Shown: positions 1 to 6,528 of the stretch, one piece after another
How the letters are laid out: the number at the start of each line of letters is the position of its first letter
How positions within the stretch are numbered: the stretch's first letter is position 1
Assembly (NCBI GenBank): GCA_023422555.1
Contig: JAFAGQ010000104.1
Location: 1 to 12,238 of the forward strand
Direction: 5' to 3'
DNA length: 12,238 nucleotides
DNA from: Pseudomonadota bacterium
Lineage (GTDB): Bacteria; Pseudomonadota; Gammaproteobacteria; Burkholderiales; Burkholderiaceae_B
Position numbers and translations under genes: made by a program
The notes under the pieces: generated by a model
Told to the model about the DNA's origin: nothing
Databases searched by the model: none
What the model saw: only the letters and a program-made list of their open reading frames with translations

Positions 1-31
1 CTGGTCTGGAATTGATGACTGACCCTTTGTT

Positions 32-46
32 TCCCGCTGGGCGGGA
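32..46. other. short GC-rich stem-loop downstream of the SDR gene
   Basis: TCCCGC (32-37) and GCGGGA (41-46) form a perfect 6-bp stem with a 3-nt loop. It lies about 85 bases beyond the stop codon of the minus-strand dehydrogenase gene and could slow or end its transcript. No run of T follows it on either strand, so it is not a standard intrinsic terminator. Nothing else is recognisable in bases 1-130. Confidence 0.25.
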
Positions 47-130
47 GGGACTGCGAACCTGTCGCATACCGTTCAAGCACTGTTTCACCTCCTGATTCGT
101 AACAACCTATACGGTAACATGTTTGCGCTG

Positions 131-865
131 TTATCTGCCGCCCGCAAGATCAATAAATGACCCCGTAACGTAGGATGCATCTTCAGACAGCAGCCATCCA
201 ATGGCTGAGGCGACCTCTTCGGGCTGGCCGCCGCGCAGCATCGGGATCTGCGGGCTCACGCGATCCACGCGACCGGGCTCGCCGCCATCGCCATGAATAT
301 CCGTATAGATAAAGCCAGGTCTGACGCAATTGACGCGAATACCCTTGGGGGCGAGCTCCAGAGATAGGCCGCGCGTGAACGTGTCGACGGCACCTTTGGA
401 AGCAGCGTAATCAACGTACTCTCCGGGCGAGCCGGTGCGGGATGCGACAGACGAGACGTTGACGATGGCGCAGCCGGGCTCCATGCGTTTGATGGCCTCG
501 CGGCTGCACAGAAAGTAGCTGGTCACGTTTGTGATAAGCGTACGATTGATGCGCTCTGCGTCCATCTCGCTGACTTTCATCTGCTTGAAAAGAATGCCAA
601 CATTGTTGACCAGATGCGTTATCGGACCCAGCACTTCATCCATTTCGGCAAAGAGCTCTACGACCTGGTCTTCCTGTGAGACATCTGCACGGATGGCAAT
701 GCACGGGACGTTGAATTCTTCCCTGATGCGTGTCACCAGGGCTTCAGCGGTTTTCTCGTTGCTGTGATAATTAATGCAAATGCCATAACCCCTGGCCGCC
801 AGGTATATTGCAGTTGCCGCGCCAATGCCGCGACCACCGCCGGTAATTAATACCGTTTTCTTCAT
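131..865 (-). CDS. ygfF: YgfF-like SDR family NAD(P)-dependent oxidoreductase
   Basis: A classical short-chain dehydrogenase/reductase of 244 residues, expected to be a soluble cytoplasmic Rossmann-fold enzyme reducing a carbonyl or oxidising an alcohol with NAD(P)H. Visible motifs are the cofactor loop TGGGRGIG (residues 8-15), an INYHSN stretch after beta-2 (31-36), NNVG in place of the usual NNAG (87-90), Asn113, Ser138/139, and the catalytic pair Tyr153 and Lys157 in YDYAASK-like context. The stretch from the catalytic Ser to the C-terminal SFIDLAGG closely resembles what I remember of E. coli YgfF, but this protein is a few residues shorter just before the catalytic serine strand. The ATG start is preceded by GGGAG at a 6-base distance. 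The substrate is unknown. It is a single gene, with a perfect inverted repeat directly upstream. Family assignment is firm; the ygfF name is from recalled similarity only. Confidence 0.9.
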   Translation of the reverse strand: MKKTVLITGGGRGIGAATAIYLAARGYGICINYHSNEKTAEALVTRIREEFNVPCIAIRADVSQEDQVVELFAEMDEVLGPITHLVNNVGILFKQMKVSEMDAERINRTLITNVTSYFLCSREAIKRMEPGCAIVNVSSVASRTGSPGEYVDYAASKGAVDTFTRGLSLELAPKGIRVNCVRPGFIYTDIHGDGGEPGRVDRVSPQIPMLRGGQPEEVASAIGWLLSEDASYVTGSFIDLAGGR

Positions 866-877
866 GCTGCACTCCCG

Positions 878-905
878 TGATCTGTCTCATTCAGAGGACA
901 GATCA
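878..905. promoter_or_regulatory. perfect inverted repeat upstream of the SDR gene (candidate operator)
   Basis: TGATCTGTC (878-886) and GACAGATCA (897-905) are perfect 9-bp arms around a 10-bp spacer. They end just before the GGGAG ribosome-binding site (873-877) of the minus-strand dehydrogenase gene. On the minus strand TATGAT (902-907), a 5/6 match to a -10 box, overlaps the outer arm, but the -35 region is poor. The repeat could be an operator for a dimeric repressor, or a hairpin in the mRNA leader next to the ribosome-binding site. Confidence 0.5.
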
Positions 906-1001
906 TACAGTCGGAAGCAAGCTGGCGTAAAGGCAGTCTGTCTATTCAAAGCATTGACGGCGGACATGGGTAGCTGGCGGTAGGCGCAGTTCGGGTCATG
1001 C

Positions 1002-1451
1002 TCACGCCTGAGCGGGCGCCTCTTCGGGCTGCATAGCCACCATCCATTCCAGACCATACCGGTCTTTCAGCATGCCAAAGCATGGCGAGAAGAATGTTTC
1101 TCCCAGGGGCATGGTCACGGTGCCGCCTTCGGACAGCGCATTGAACATACGGGCGGCGTCTTCTTTATCGGTTGGAACGATGGACAGGGAAAATCCGGAG
1201 AAGCCACTGTCTTTGTCTCCGGTTTCGCATCCGTCGGACGCCATGATAATTGTGTTACCGATGCGAAAGCTGGTGTGCATGATCTTGTTGTCGAAATCCT
1301 CAGGCACCGTGCCTGGCGGTGGTTTCTCAGGACTGTCCTTGAACCGCATCATCATGCCAACGTCTGCGTTCACCGCCTTTTTATAGAATTCAAGGGCTTC
1401 TTCGCAATGCCCGCCAAAAAACAGATAGGGAATAACTGAAGTCTGATTCAT
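1002..1451 (-). CDS. VOC family protein, PhnB-like
   Basis: A 149-residue protein of the vicinal-oxygen-chelate (glyoxalase/bleomycin-resistance fold) superfamily, PhnB-like branch. The N-terminus has the typical opening IPYLFFGGHCEEALEFYKKA. A central IMHTSFRIGNTIIMASD block and a C-terminal FGMLKDRYGLEWMV block are the usual PhnB signatures. PhnB proteins are small, soluble and mostly of unknown function; despite the name, a role in phosphonate use is not implied, and no phn genes are present here. The ATG is preceded by GGGAG with an 8-base spacer. The next gene upstream in the same direction is another VOC protein 107 bases away, so co-transcription is possible but unproven. A minus-strand TATCAT (1485-1490) is a possible -10 box without a clear -35 partner. 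Confidence 0.88.
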   Translation of the reverse strand: MNQTSVIPYLFFGGHCEEALEFYKKAVNADVGMMMRFKDSPEKPPPGTVPEDFDNKIMHTSFRIGNTIIMASDGCETGDKDSGFSGFSLSIVPTDKEDAARMFNALSEGGTVTMPLGETFFSPCFGMLKDRYGLEWMVAMQPEEAPAQA

Positions 1452-1558
1452 GGTGTCGTCTCCCGGTTCGGAAATAGTCGTTTAATGATAAGTGAAATGA
1501 AATGCCGCCTGGCGTCGCATGACAGCGGTCAGGTAAAGGGAATCAGTGAAACAAGTCC

Positions 1559-2065
1559 TCACGAATTCGCCGCGCTGTCAGCCGCTTCCCTGAGCTTTTG
1601 AATGTCCAGTTTCTTCATGGGCATCAGCGCATCCAGTACGCGTTTGCTGCGTTCCGGCGTGGTAAGCAGTTCACCCATGATTGCAGGTGCAATCTGCCAC
1701 GACAGCCCAAATTTGTCTTTCAGCCAGCCGCATTGCTGGGCTTGCGGGTCGCCGCCTTCGCCAAGGGCTGCCCAATAGGTATCGATTTCATCCTGTGTCT
1801 CGCAGTGCACCTGCAAGGAAACGGCTTCATTGAATTTGAAAATAGGGCCACCATTGAGGGCTGTCATTGGGAAGCCCATCAGTTCAAAAGTCACGGTGAG
1901 CACAGTTCCTTCCGGCTTGCCACTGACCTCGGCCACGCGCTCGCCGTGGTAATGGGTGGTCTGTGTAATGCGCGAATCTGGAAAAATGCCTGTATAAAAT
2001 TGCGCAGCAGCTTCCGCTTCTGTGTCGAACCACAGGCAGGGCGAAATTCCGGTTGCGATTTTCAT
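1559..2065 (-). CDS. VOC family protein, PhnB / '3-demethylubiquinone 3-methyltransferase'-type
   Basis: A 168-residue VOC-fold protein of the PhnB-like subgroup often mislabelled 3-demethylubiquinone-9 3-methyltransferase. Recognisable blocks are the opening ISPCLWFDTEAEAAAQFYTGIF, the VTFELMGFPMTALNGGP strand pair, VSLQVHCETQDEIDTYW, and CGWLKDKFGLSWQIAP near residues 112-127. A helical tail with LMPMKKLDIQKL is typical of the group. It has no methyltransferase SAM motif, so the methyltransferase name should not be used as function. The ATG is preceded by AGGAAGGA at short spacing, a strong ribosome-binding site. It differs clearly from the neighbouring VOC protein, so the pair is not a recent tandem duplication. 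Function and substrate are unknown. Confidence 0.88.
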   Translation of the reverse strand: MKIATGISPCLWFDTEAEAAAQFYTGIFPDSRITQTTHYHGERVAEVSGKPEGTVLTVTFELMGFPMTALNGGPIFKFNEAVSLQVHCETQDEIDTYWAALGEGGDPQAQQCGWLKDKFGLSWQIAPAIMGELLTTPERSKRVLDALMPMKKLDIQKLREAADSAANS

Positions 2066-2100
2066 GGTCCTTCCTCTTGCAATGATTGATCGTCAGCCAC

Positions 2101-2129
2101 AGTATGCGCATACGCATCTGGCCGGTAAA
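2101..2129 (-). promoter_or_regulatory. candidate sigma-70 promoter of the upstream VOC gene
   Basis: On the minus strand TTTACC (2124-2129) and CATACT (2101-2106) are separated by exactly 17 bases. Each matches the sigma-70 consensus at 4 of 6 positions. The predicted start of transcription is near 2094, about 30 bases before the ATG at 2065. The elements are individually weak, so this is a suggestion. Confidence 0.35.
2102..2113. promoter_or_regulatory. perfect palindrome overlapping the VOC promoter
   Basis: GTATGCGCATAC is a perfect 12-bp palindrome. It overlaps an offset inverted repeat ATGCG-N4-CGCAT (2104-2117). It covers the proposed -10 box of the minus-strand VOC gene, the place expected for a repressor site. 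No repressor gene is adjacent. The rest of the 2066-2329 gap shows nothing further that I can support. Confidence 0.4.
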
Positions 2130-2329
2130 TAGGCGAATGCGACATTCTGCAAGGGGAGATACGGCATGACCTGTCGGCTCTCTGCTGCGCTGCGTGAAAC
2201 CGTCTTTCAGGACGAACGCAAGCATAGCGACTGAATGTGTCGTTACACACCGTACGAATGTTGGCTGTCTGAAATATCAGCGATATGACTGCAAACAGTG
2301 TCCTATCAGCGTGAATCGCAGCCAGGTCT

Positions 2330-4426
2330 TTAATGGATTTTTGGTTCTTTATCAGCCAACTGCCGATAGACGGTGCTTCGGTGCAAACCCAGTTCTCTTG
2401 CCGTTTTGCTCACGTTGCCGCGATTTTTCTCCAGTGTCTGGCGGATATGCTGGCGCTGAAGCGCTTTGATACTCATATCCGGCACACTGTTTTGCCGGGC
2501 ATGGGTCGCTGCTGCATGCCATTCCGGCGTCGATGACGATGGTGATGAGAAGCTGTTCTGCCAGTCTCCCGTATCAGGCGTCTGACCGAGCGATTCGATT
2601 GCCGATAGAGGCTGTATTTGCAGCATGTACTGAACATGCTTCGGTAACGATTCGGGACGAATGATGCTTCCTGCAGGCAAAAGCGCAGCCAGGGTTTTCA
2701 GAACCGAGCGAAGTTGTCGGTAATTGCCGGGCCACTGATACGCGCAAAGCAGATCCAGCGTTTTATCATCGAATATCAGGCTTGGCGAACTTTCATGACG
2801 TCGCAGTTCGGCGCAGATAAAGGCCCGCAGGTCAGTGCGTGTACGCACAGGAGGCAGGTGAACCTGATGATCCTGTATTCGATAATACAGGTCCTGCCGG
2901 AATTTCTCTTCGCAACTGAGTGTGTGCAAATTCTGATTGGTTGCGCTGATCAGGCCGAACTGAACCGGCCATGTTTTATCGGAACCCAGCGGCTGTACAA
3001 CACGCTCCTGTAATACGCGCAACAGTCGGGATTGCAATTGCAATGGCATATCGCCGATTTCATCCAGAAACAGTACACCGCCATTGGCATCCCGCAGGCG
3101 TCCTTTGGAGCCATTGCGCTGTGCACCGGTGAAGGCGCCAGACTCATAACCAAAAAGTTCCGCTTCGATCAGGCTTTCCGGCAGGGCGGCGCAGTTGATG
3201 GCAACAAACGGCCCATCAGCCCAGCGACTGCGTGCATGCAGATGGCGTGCAAACACTTCTTTGCCGGTACCGGTTTCGCCCAGCAATAGCACACCCAGAT
3301 CCGCGTTAATGGCAAGTGTGGTTTGCCTGAGCATGTCTTGCACATCAGAAGCGAGATTGGGCAGCGCTTCGGCAGATTCGGCTGTGCGTCGGCCTTTTGA
3401 GAATGTGTTTTTCAATTCATGCGCATCATTTGCAGTGTGCGCAACGTCAAATGCGGCTGCAGCCTGGCGACTGTTCCCGGTTGATGGGGTTGTCGAGGAT
3501 CTTGCAAGCGTAGGAAACGACAGGCCAGCGTCCGTATTACGAGAGAATGCCGAGCTGGCGCTACGGCCTGCTCCGATCAGGCTGCGCTCGGTGTGAAGCG
3601 CCGCGTAGAAGGCCGTGCCGTCTGCGGTATAAGTGATCGCCGGTTCGGCATGCAACCGATTCCAATGTGGCAGCCAGCGCTCAGCCGGTCCGTCAAGCAG
3701 CGCAGAATAGCTGGTGTCCAGCAGCGCGACGGCCCTTTCGTCAGCGCCCACAATCTGCCCATCCGCAATAAGCAAGGTGCCGCAGCTTGTGGCGTTCAAT
3801 GGGCCCGGTTCCTGTTGAAGCTGTATTCTGGCCACATGGTCTGGCGCGCCATTGAGAATGTCTGCGCAAATCTGGCTGGCAGCAATTCGTACCAGCTCAC
3901 CTGTGAATTCCGGCAGATTACGTGCATCCCCTGAAATATCCAGAACGCCAAGAATCTCGCCCCGCGGCGAACGGATAGGCGCTGCATGGCAACTCAGAAT
4001 GCGATTGCGGGAAAGAAAATGCTCCTGACCATGCACGCGAATAAACGCTTTTTCAATAAGGGCCGTTCCTATTGCATTTGTGCCGCGCAAATTTTCTGCC
4101 CAGCTGACGCCCGGTCGGAGCGCAACCTGGTCGGCTTTATTCAGAAATGCATTATTGCCGGCAGACTGCAGAATCACACCACTGGCATCTGAAAGCAGAA
4201 CGATACCCTGCGCCTGCGTCACAAGCCCAAGCGCGGCCTGAATTTGCGGCGTGGCCGCCTGCAGCAGGCTTGCATATTGATCCATACGGGTATTCAGATC
4301 GGCCCGATCAAGAAGAACGGGTTCGTCTTCCAGCTCACGTCCATGTCTGGCACAGCGCTCCCAGGAACGCTGGATCAAAACGTTTGGCTGCGCGATGCCG
4401 GCAGAGTTCAGGGACTGATGCAACAT
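2330..4426 (-). CDS. acoR: AcoR-like sigma-54-dependent Fis-family transcriptional activator
   Basis: A cytoplasmic enhancer-binding protein that uses ATP hydrolysis to open sigma-54 promoters. From the chosen ATG it has 698 residues: an N-terminal sensory region with a GAF domain (about 60-190) and a PAS-like stretch (about 215-280), then a low-complexity Ser/Ala/Thr linker. The AAA+ domain follows, with Walker A GETGTGKE (383-390), the sigma-54 contact loop GAFTGA (430-435), Walker B VLFLDEIGD (451-459) and the FRQDLYYRI block. The C-terminus is a Fis-type helix-turn-helix (about 665-690). Layout matches AcoR/acetoin-type activators, which sense small metabolites through GAF; the inducer here is unknown. 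An in-frame GTG at 4501 would add 25 residues, but the ATG at 4426 has GGAG six bases upstream, and the extension would be made of operator-like palindromes. It is divergent from the aldehyde dehydrogenase with a sigma-54 promoter and is its likely activator. Confidence 0.92.
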   Translation of the reverse strand: MLHQSLNSAGIAQPNVLIQRSWERCARHGRELEDEPVLLDRADLNTRMDQYASLLQAATPQIQAALGLVTQAQGIVLLSDASGVILQSAGNNAFLNKADQVALRPGVSWAENLRGTNAIGTALIEKAFIRVHGQEHFLSRNRILSCHAAPIRSPRGEILGVLDISGDARNLPEFTGELVRIAASQICADILNGAPDHVARIQLQQEPGPLNATSCGTLLIADGQIVGADERAVALLDTSYSALLDGPAERWLPHWNRLHAEPAITYTADGTAFYAALHTERSLIGAGRSASSAFSRNTDAGLSFPTLARSSTTPSTGNSRQAAAAFDVAHTANDAHELKNTFSKGRRTAESAEALPNLASDVQDMLRQTTLAINADLGVLLLGETGTGKEVFARHLHARSRWADGPFVAINCAALPESLIEAELFGYESGAFTGAQRNGSKGRLRDANGGVLFLDEIGDMPLQLQSRLLRVLQERVVQPLGSDKTWPVQFGLISATNQNLHTLSCEEKFRQDLYYRIQDHQVHLPPVRTRTDLRAFICAELRRHESSPSLIFDDKTLDLLCAYQWPGNYRQLRSVLKTLAALLPAGSIIRPESLPKHVQYMLQIQPLSAIESLGQTPDTGDWQNSFSSPSSSTPEWHAAATHARQNSVPDMSIKALQRQHIRQTLEKNRGNVSKTARELGLHRSTVYRQLADKEPKIH

Positions 4427-4432
4427 CTTTGT

Positions 4433-4436
4433 CTCC
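4433..4436 (-). promoter_or_regulatory. ribosome-binding site fixing the regulator start at 4426
   Basis: On the minus strand GGAG lies six bases before the ATG at 4424-4426. The alternative GTG at 4499-4501 lies inside an inverted repeat. This favours the shorter 698-residue protein. Confidence 0.7.
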
Positions 4437-4441
4437 AGAAG

Positions 4442-4526
4442 TGTCGCAAAAACAGGCAAATGACAATTGTGTTGCCTGTTTGCTGTCGTGATTTGCGACA
4501 CGTTGCGTTTTGTTTTGCGTGTCGCA
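4442..4526. promoter_or_regulatory. cluster of TGTCGCA half-sites, candidate upstream activator sites
   Basis: TGTCGCA occurs at 4442-4448 and 4520-4526 and, inverted as TGCGACA, at 4494-4500. The half-site starts are 52 and 26 bases apart, close to 5 and 2.5 helical turns. The last two sites belong to a perfect 9-bp inverted repeat (4494-4502 and 4518-4526). A further TGTCG-N7-CGACA (4484-4500) overlaps the middle site. The cluster lies about 85 to 170 bases upstream of the predicted sigma-54 start, the usual range for enhancer-binding proteins. It also lies just upstream of the regulator's own ATG, so autoregulation is possible. That the adjacent AcoR-like protein binds here is inference. 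Confidence 0.55.
4451..4480. promoter_or_regulatory. inverted repeat AACAGGCAA-N12-TTGCCTGTT
   Basis: The 9-bp arms (4451-4459 and 4472-4480) are perfect. The spacer contains the small palindrome ACAATTGT (4463-4470). The repeat sits between the TGTCGCA half-sites, in the leader of the regulator gene, and has a different sequence from them. It may be the site of a second regulator or an mRNA hairpin. Confidence 0.4.
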
Positions 4527-4583
4527 GGCCATGCATGAAAACCATTCTACTCCAAATCACAATTTATCCGGCATTTAAGGGCC

Positions 4584-4599
4584 TGGCATGAAGTTTGCT
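4584..4599 (+). promoter_or_regulatory. sigma-54 (-24/-12) promoter of the aldehyde dehydrogenase gene
   Basis: The sequence TGGCATGAAGTTTGCT fits the sigma-54 consensus TGGCAC-G-N4-TTGCW with one mismatch (T for C at position 6). The GG and GC elements have the required spacing. Transcription would start near 4610, giving a leader of about 60 bases before the ATG at 4671. The adjacent enhancer-binding protein and the half-site cluster upstream support it. Confidence 0.85.
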
Positions 4600-4670
4600 G
4601 AAGAAACCGGGAAGCGCCGGGATTTGAAGCCCGCCGCCAGTTCAAAAACAAATACCTTGGAGATGAAAAA

Positions 4671-6194
4671 ATGAATCTATCCGATTTGAAACAGTTCGGC
4701 ATTGATACTGATTATCCTTACAAGACCAAGTACGGCAATTACATTGGAGGAAAATGGGTAGAGCCGGTCTCAGGCGAATACTTCCAGAATATTTCACCTG
4801 TGAATGGACAGGTGTTCTGCGAAGTTCCGCGCTCCAATGCAGATGACGTGGAACGCGCCGTAGATGCTGCGCATGCCGCACGCAAGGCATGGGGTCAGAC
4901 CTCCGCGACAGAGCGATCCAATCTGCTGCTGAAAATGGCAGATCGCATTGAGCAGAATCTGAAAGTGCTGGCAGTGGCCGAAACCATAGATAACGGCAAG
5001 CCTCTGCGTGAAACCATGGCCGCCGACCTGCCACTGGCCGTCGACCATCTGCGTTACTTTGCCGGATGCATCAGGGCACAGGAAGGCACCATTTCAGAAA
5101 TCGACAACACCACGGTGGCCTATCATTTTCATGAACCGCTGGGCGTTGTGGGTCAGATCATTCCATGGAATTTCCCGATTCTGATGGCCATCTGGAAGCT
5201 GGCACCAGCGCTGGCTGCGGGTTGCTGCGTTGTGCTCAAGCCTGCCGAACAAACGCCCGCGTCCATCCTGGTTCTGGTGGAAATCGTCGGTGATCTGTTC
5301 CCTCCTGGTGTCATCAATATTGTGAATGGCTACGGCAAGGAAGCCGGTAACGCGCTGGCCACCAATAAGCGAATTGCCAAAATTGCCTTCACCGGATCAA
5401 CCGCTACCGGCAAACACATTCTGCATGCCGCCGCCGACAATCTGATTCCTTCTACCGTAGAGCTAGGCGGCAAAAGCCCGAATATCTTCTTTGCAGATGT
5501 GATGGATCAGACTGACGAATTCTTTGATAAGGCGCTGGAAGGTCTGTCCATGTTTGCGCTCAATCAGGGTGAAGTTTGCACATGCCCATCGCGCATCCTG
5601 ATCGAGGAATCGATCTACGATGCGTTCATTGAAAAAGCCATCAACCGGGTTCAGAAAATCAAGACAGGCAATCCACTGGATATGAATACCATGGTTGGCG
5701 CGCAGGCATCGCAGGCGCAACTGGATAAAATCCTGGGATACATCGATATTGGCCGCGGTGAAGGTGCAAGCTGCCTGACGGGCGGGCAGCGCAATCGGGT
5801 CGAAAGCCTGGAAGACGGCTACTATGTGTCGCCTACGATGCTTAAAGGCAAAAATGATATGCGCATCTTCCAGGAAGAAATTTTCGGGCCTGTTGCATCG
5901 GTCACAACCTTCCGTGATGAAGACGAAGCGCTGGAAATCGCTAATGACACATACTATGGTCTTGGCGCCGGTGTCTGGACACGGGACGGCTCACGTGCCT
6001 ACCGCATGGGTCGTGGCATTGAAGCAGGTCGCGTGTGGACCAATTGCTATCATCTGTATCCGGCACATGCGGCATTTGGCGGATACAAACAGTCCGGCAT
6101 TGGTCGTGAGACTCATAAAATGGCGCTTTCCAATTACCAGCAGACCAAATGCCTGCTGGTAAGCTACAGCCCGAAAGCGCTGGGCTTCTTTTGA
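4671..6194 (+). CDS. exaC: NAD(P)-dependent aldehyde dehydrogenase, ExaC/AcoD/AldB family
   Basis: A 507-residue soluble aldehyde dehydrogenase that oxidises an aldehyde (acetaldehyde in characterised relatives) to the acid. Conserved features are Asn167 in PWNFP, the cofactor-binding FTGSTATG (240-247), general-base Glu264 in ELGGKS, catalytic Cys303 in NQGEVCTCPSR, and EEIFGPV (402-408). The EVCTCPSR signature and the C-terminal block AFGGYKQSGIGRETHKM, ending in LGFF, are typical of P. aeruginosa ExaC and Ralstonia AcoD. Length matches that group (about 506). GGAG lies 8 bases before the ATG. It is a single-gene transcript under a sigma-54 promoter, divergent from the AcoR-like activator, and ends at an intrinsic terminator. 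No acetoin dehydrogenase or alcohol dehydrogenase genes are adjacent, so the source of the aldehyde is not shown. Confidence 0.95.
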   Translation: MNLSDLKQFGIDTDYPYKTKYGNYIGGKWVEPVSGEYFQNISPVNGQVFCEVPRSNADDVERAVDAAHAARKAWGQTSATERSNLLLKMADRIEQNLKVLAVAETIDNGKPLRETMAADLPLAVDHLRYFAGCIRAQEGTISEIDNTTVAYHFHEPLGVVGQIIPWNFPILMAIWKLAPALAAGCCVVLKPAEQTPASILVLVEIVGDLFPPGVINIVNGYGKEAGNALATNKRIAKIAFTGSTATGKHILHAAADNLIPSTVELGGKSPNIFFADVMDQTDEFFDKALEGLSMFALNQGEVCTCPSRILIEESIYDAFIEKAINRVQKIKTGNPLDMNTMVGAQASQAQLDKILGYIDIGRGEGASCLTGGQRNRVESLEDGYYVSPTMLKGKNDMRIFQEEIFGPVASVTTFRDEDEALEIANDTYYGLGAGVWTRDGSRAYRMGRGIEAGRVWTNCYHLYPAHAAFGGYKQSGIGRETHKMALSNYQQTKCLLVSYSPKALGFF

Positions 6195-6243
6195 TCTGAT
6201 GTTGTGAACGCGGGCTGCCCGTCGCGGTCCGCAGATCTGATAG

Positions 6244-6279
6244 GCGCGGTTCGTCCTGCATGACGATCCGCGCTTTTTT
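6244..6279 (+). terminator. intrinsic terminator after exaC
   Basis: A 12-bp stem (6244-6255 with 6262-6273) with a single T-T mismatch and a 6-base loop CTGCAT is followed at once by six T residues (6274-6279). It starts 50 bases after the exaC stop codon. This is a textbook Rho-independent terminator, and it makes read-through into the molybdenum-hydroxylase operon unlikely. Confidence 0.92.
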
Positions 6280-6288
6280 GATTCGACG

Positions 6289-6403
6289 TTTTCAATTCGC
6301 CATTATCAAGTCGTTCTCTTCAAGCTGTCGTTATCAAGTCGTTATCTTCAAGCTGTCGTTTTCTTCAAGCTGTCGTTTTCTTCAAGCTGTCATTATCAAA
6401 CTT
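6289..6403. repeat. interleaved short tandem-repeat array (11-bp and 17-bp units)
   Basis: The array is built from an 11-bp unit TTATCAAGTCG (6303-6313, 6331-6341, degenerate at 6289-6299 and 6393-6403) and a 17-bp unit TTNTCTTCAAGCTGTCG (6314-6330, 6342-6358, 6359-6375, 6376-6392). Units alternate 11-17-11-17-17-17-11, so the first part is a 28-bp tandem repeat with one mismatch (6303-6330 and 6331-6358) and the second a 17-bp tandem repeat. The copies are almost identical, which suggests recent slippage. Function is unknown. Confidence 0.85.
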
Positions 6404-6502
6404 CTTTGTCCAGCCGCAGTTAACACGCCACTGCTCGGCGTGTCGGCGAGTTTGCGTGCGTGAAGTGCAGCAAGTGAATATTGCGACTGTCATAAAAATA
6501 AA

Positions 6503-6512
6503 TGTGATCACA
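6503..6512. promoter_or_regulatory. TGTGATCACA palindrome upstream of the Mo-hydroxylase operon
   Basis: This is a perfect 10-bp palindrome within AAATGTGATCACAAA. It occupies the place of the -35 box relative to the -10-like TATACT at 6529-6534, centred about 33 bases before the predicted start. A position like this suits a repressor or an activator that replaces -35 contacts. The half-site TGTGA resembles CRP/FNR-superfamily and some GntR operators, but the spacing is not that of a standard CRP site. Confidence 0.5.
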
Positions 6513-6528
6513 AACCGCCAGGACTTGC

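Noticed and set aside
1559..2065. 3-demethylubiquinone 3-methyltransferase
   Set aside because: The protein is a VOC-fold PhnB-type protein without an S-adenosylmethionine-binding motif; the methyltransferase label is a propagated name.
1598..2089. Plus-strand open reading frame opposite the second VOC gene
   Set aside because: It is antisense to a gene with clear family motifs and shows no protein-family features of its own.
4427..4501. 25-residue N-terminal extension of the AcoR-like regulator from a GTG codon
   Set aside because: No good ribosome-binding site was judged for the GTG, the stretch consists of inverted repeats, and the ATG at 4426 has a well-placed GGAG.
6289..6403. CRISPR-like array
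   Set aside because: The units are 11 and 17 bp, directly adjacent with no unique spacers, and no cas gene is present.
6423..6443. Terminator at the ACACGCC/GGCGTGT hairpin
   Set aside because: The 7-bp stem is perfect but no T tract follows on either strand.
6260..6463. 67-codon open reading frame between exaC and the Mo-hydroxylase operon
   Set aside because: It runs through the exaC terminator and the tandem repeats, lacks a ribosome-binding site and encodes a repeat-derived peptide with no recognisable features.
6487..6508. Pho box starting with CTGTCAT
   Set aside because: Only the first half-site fits; the second CTGTCAT-like repeat at an 11-base period is missing.
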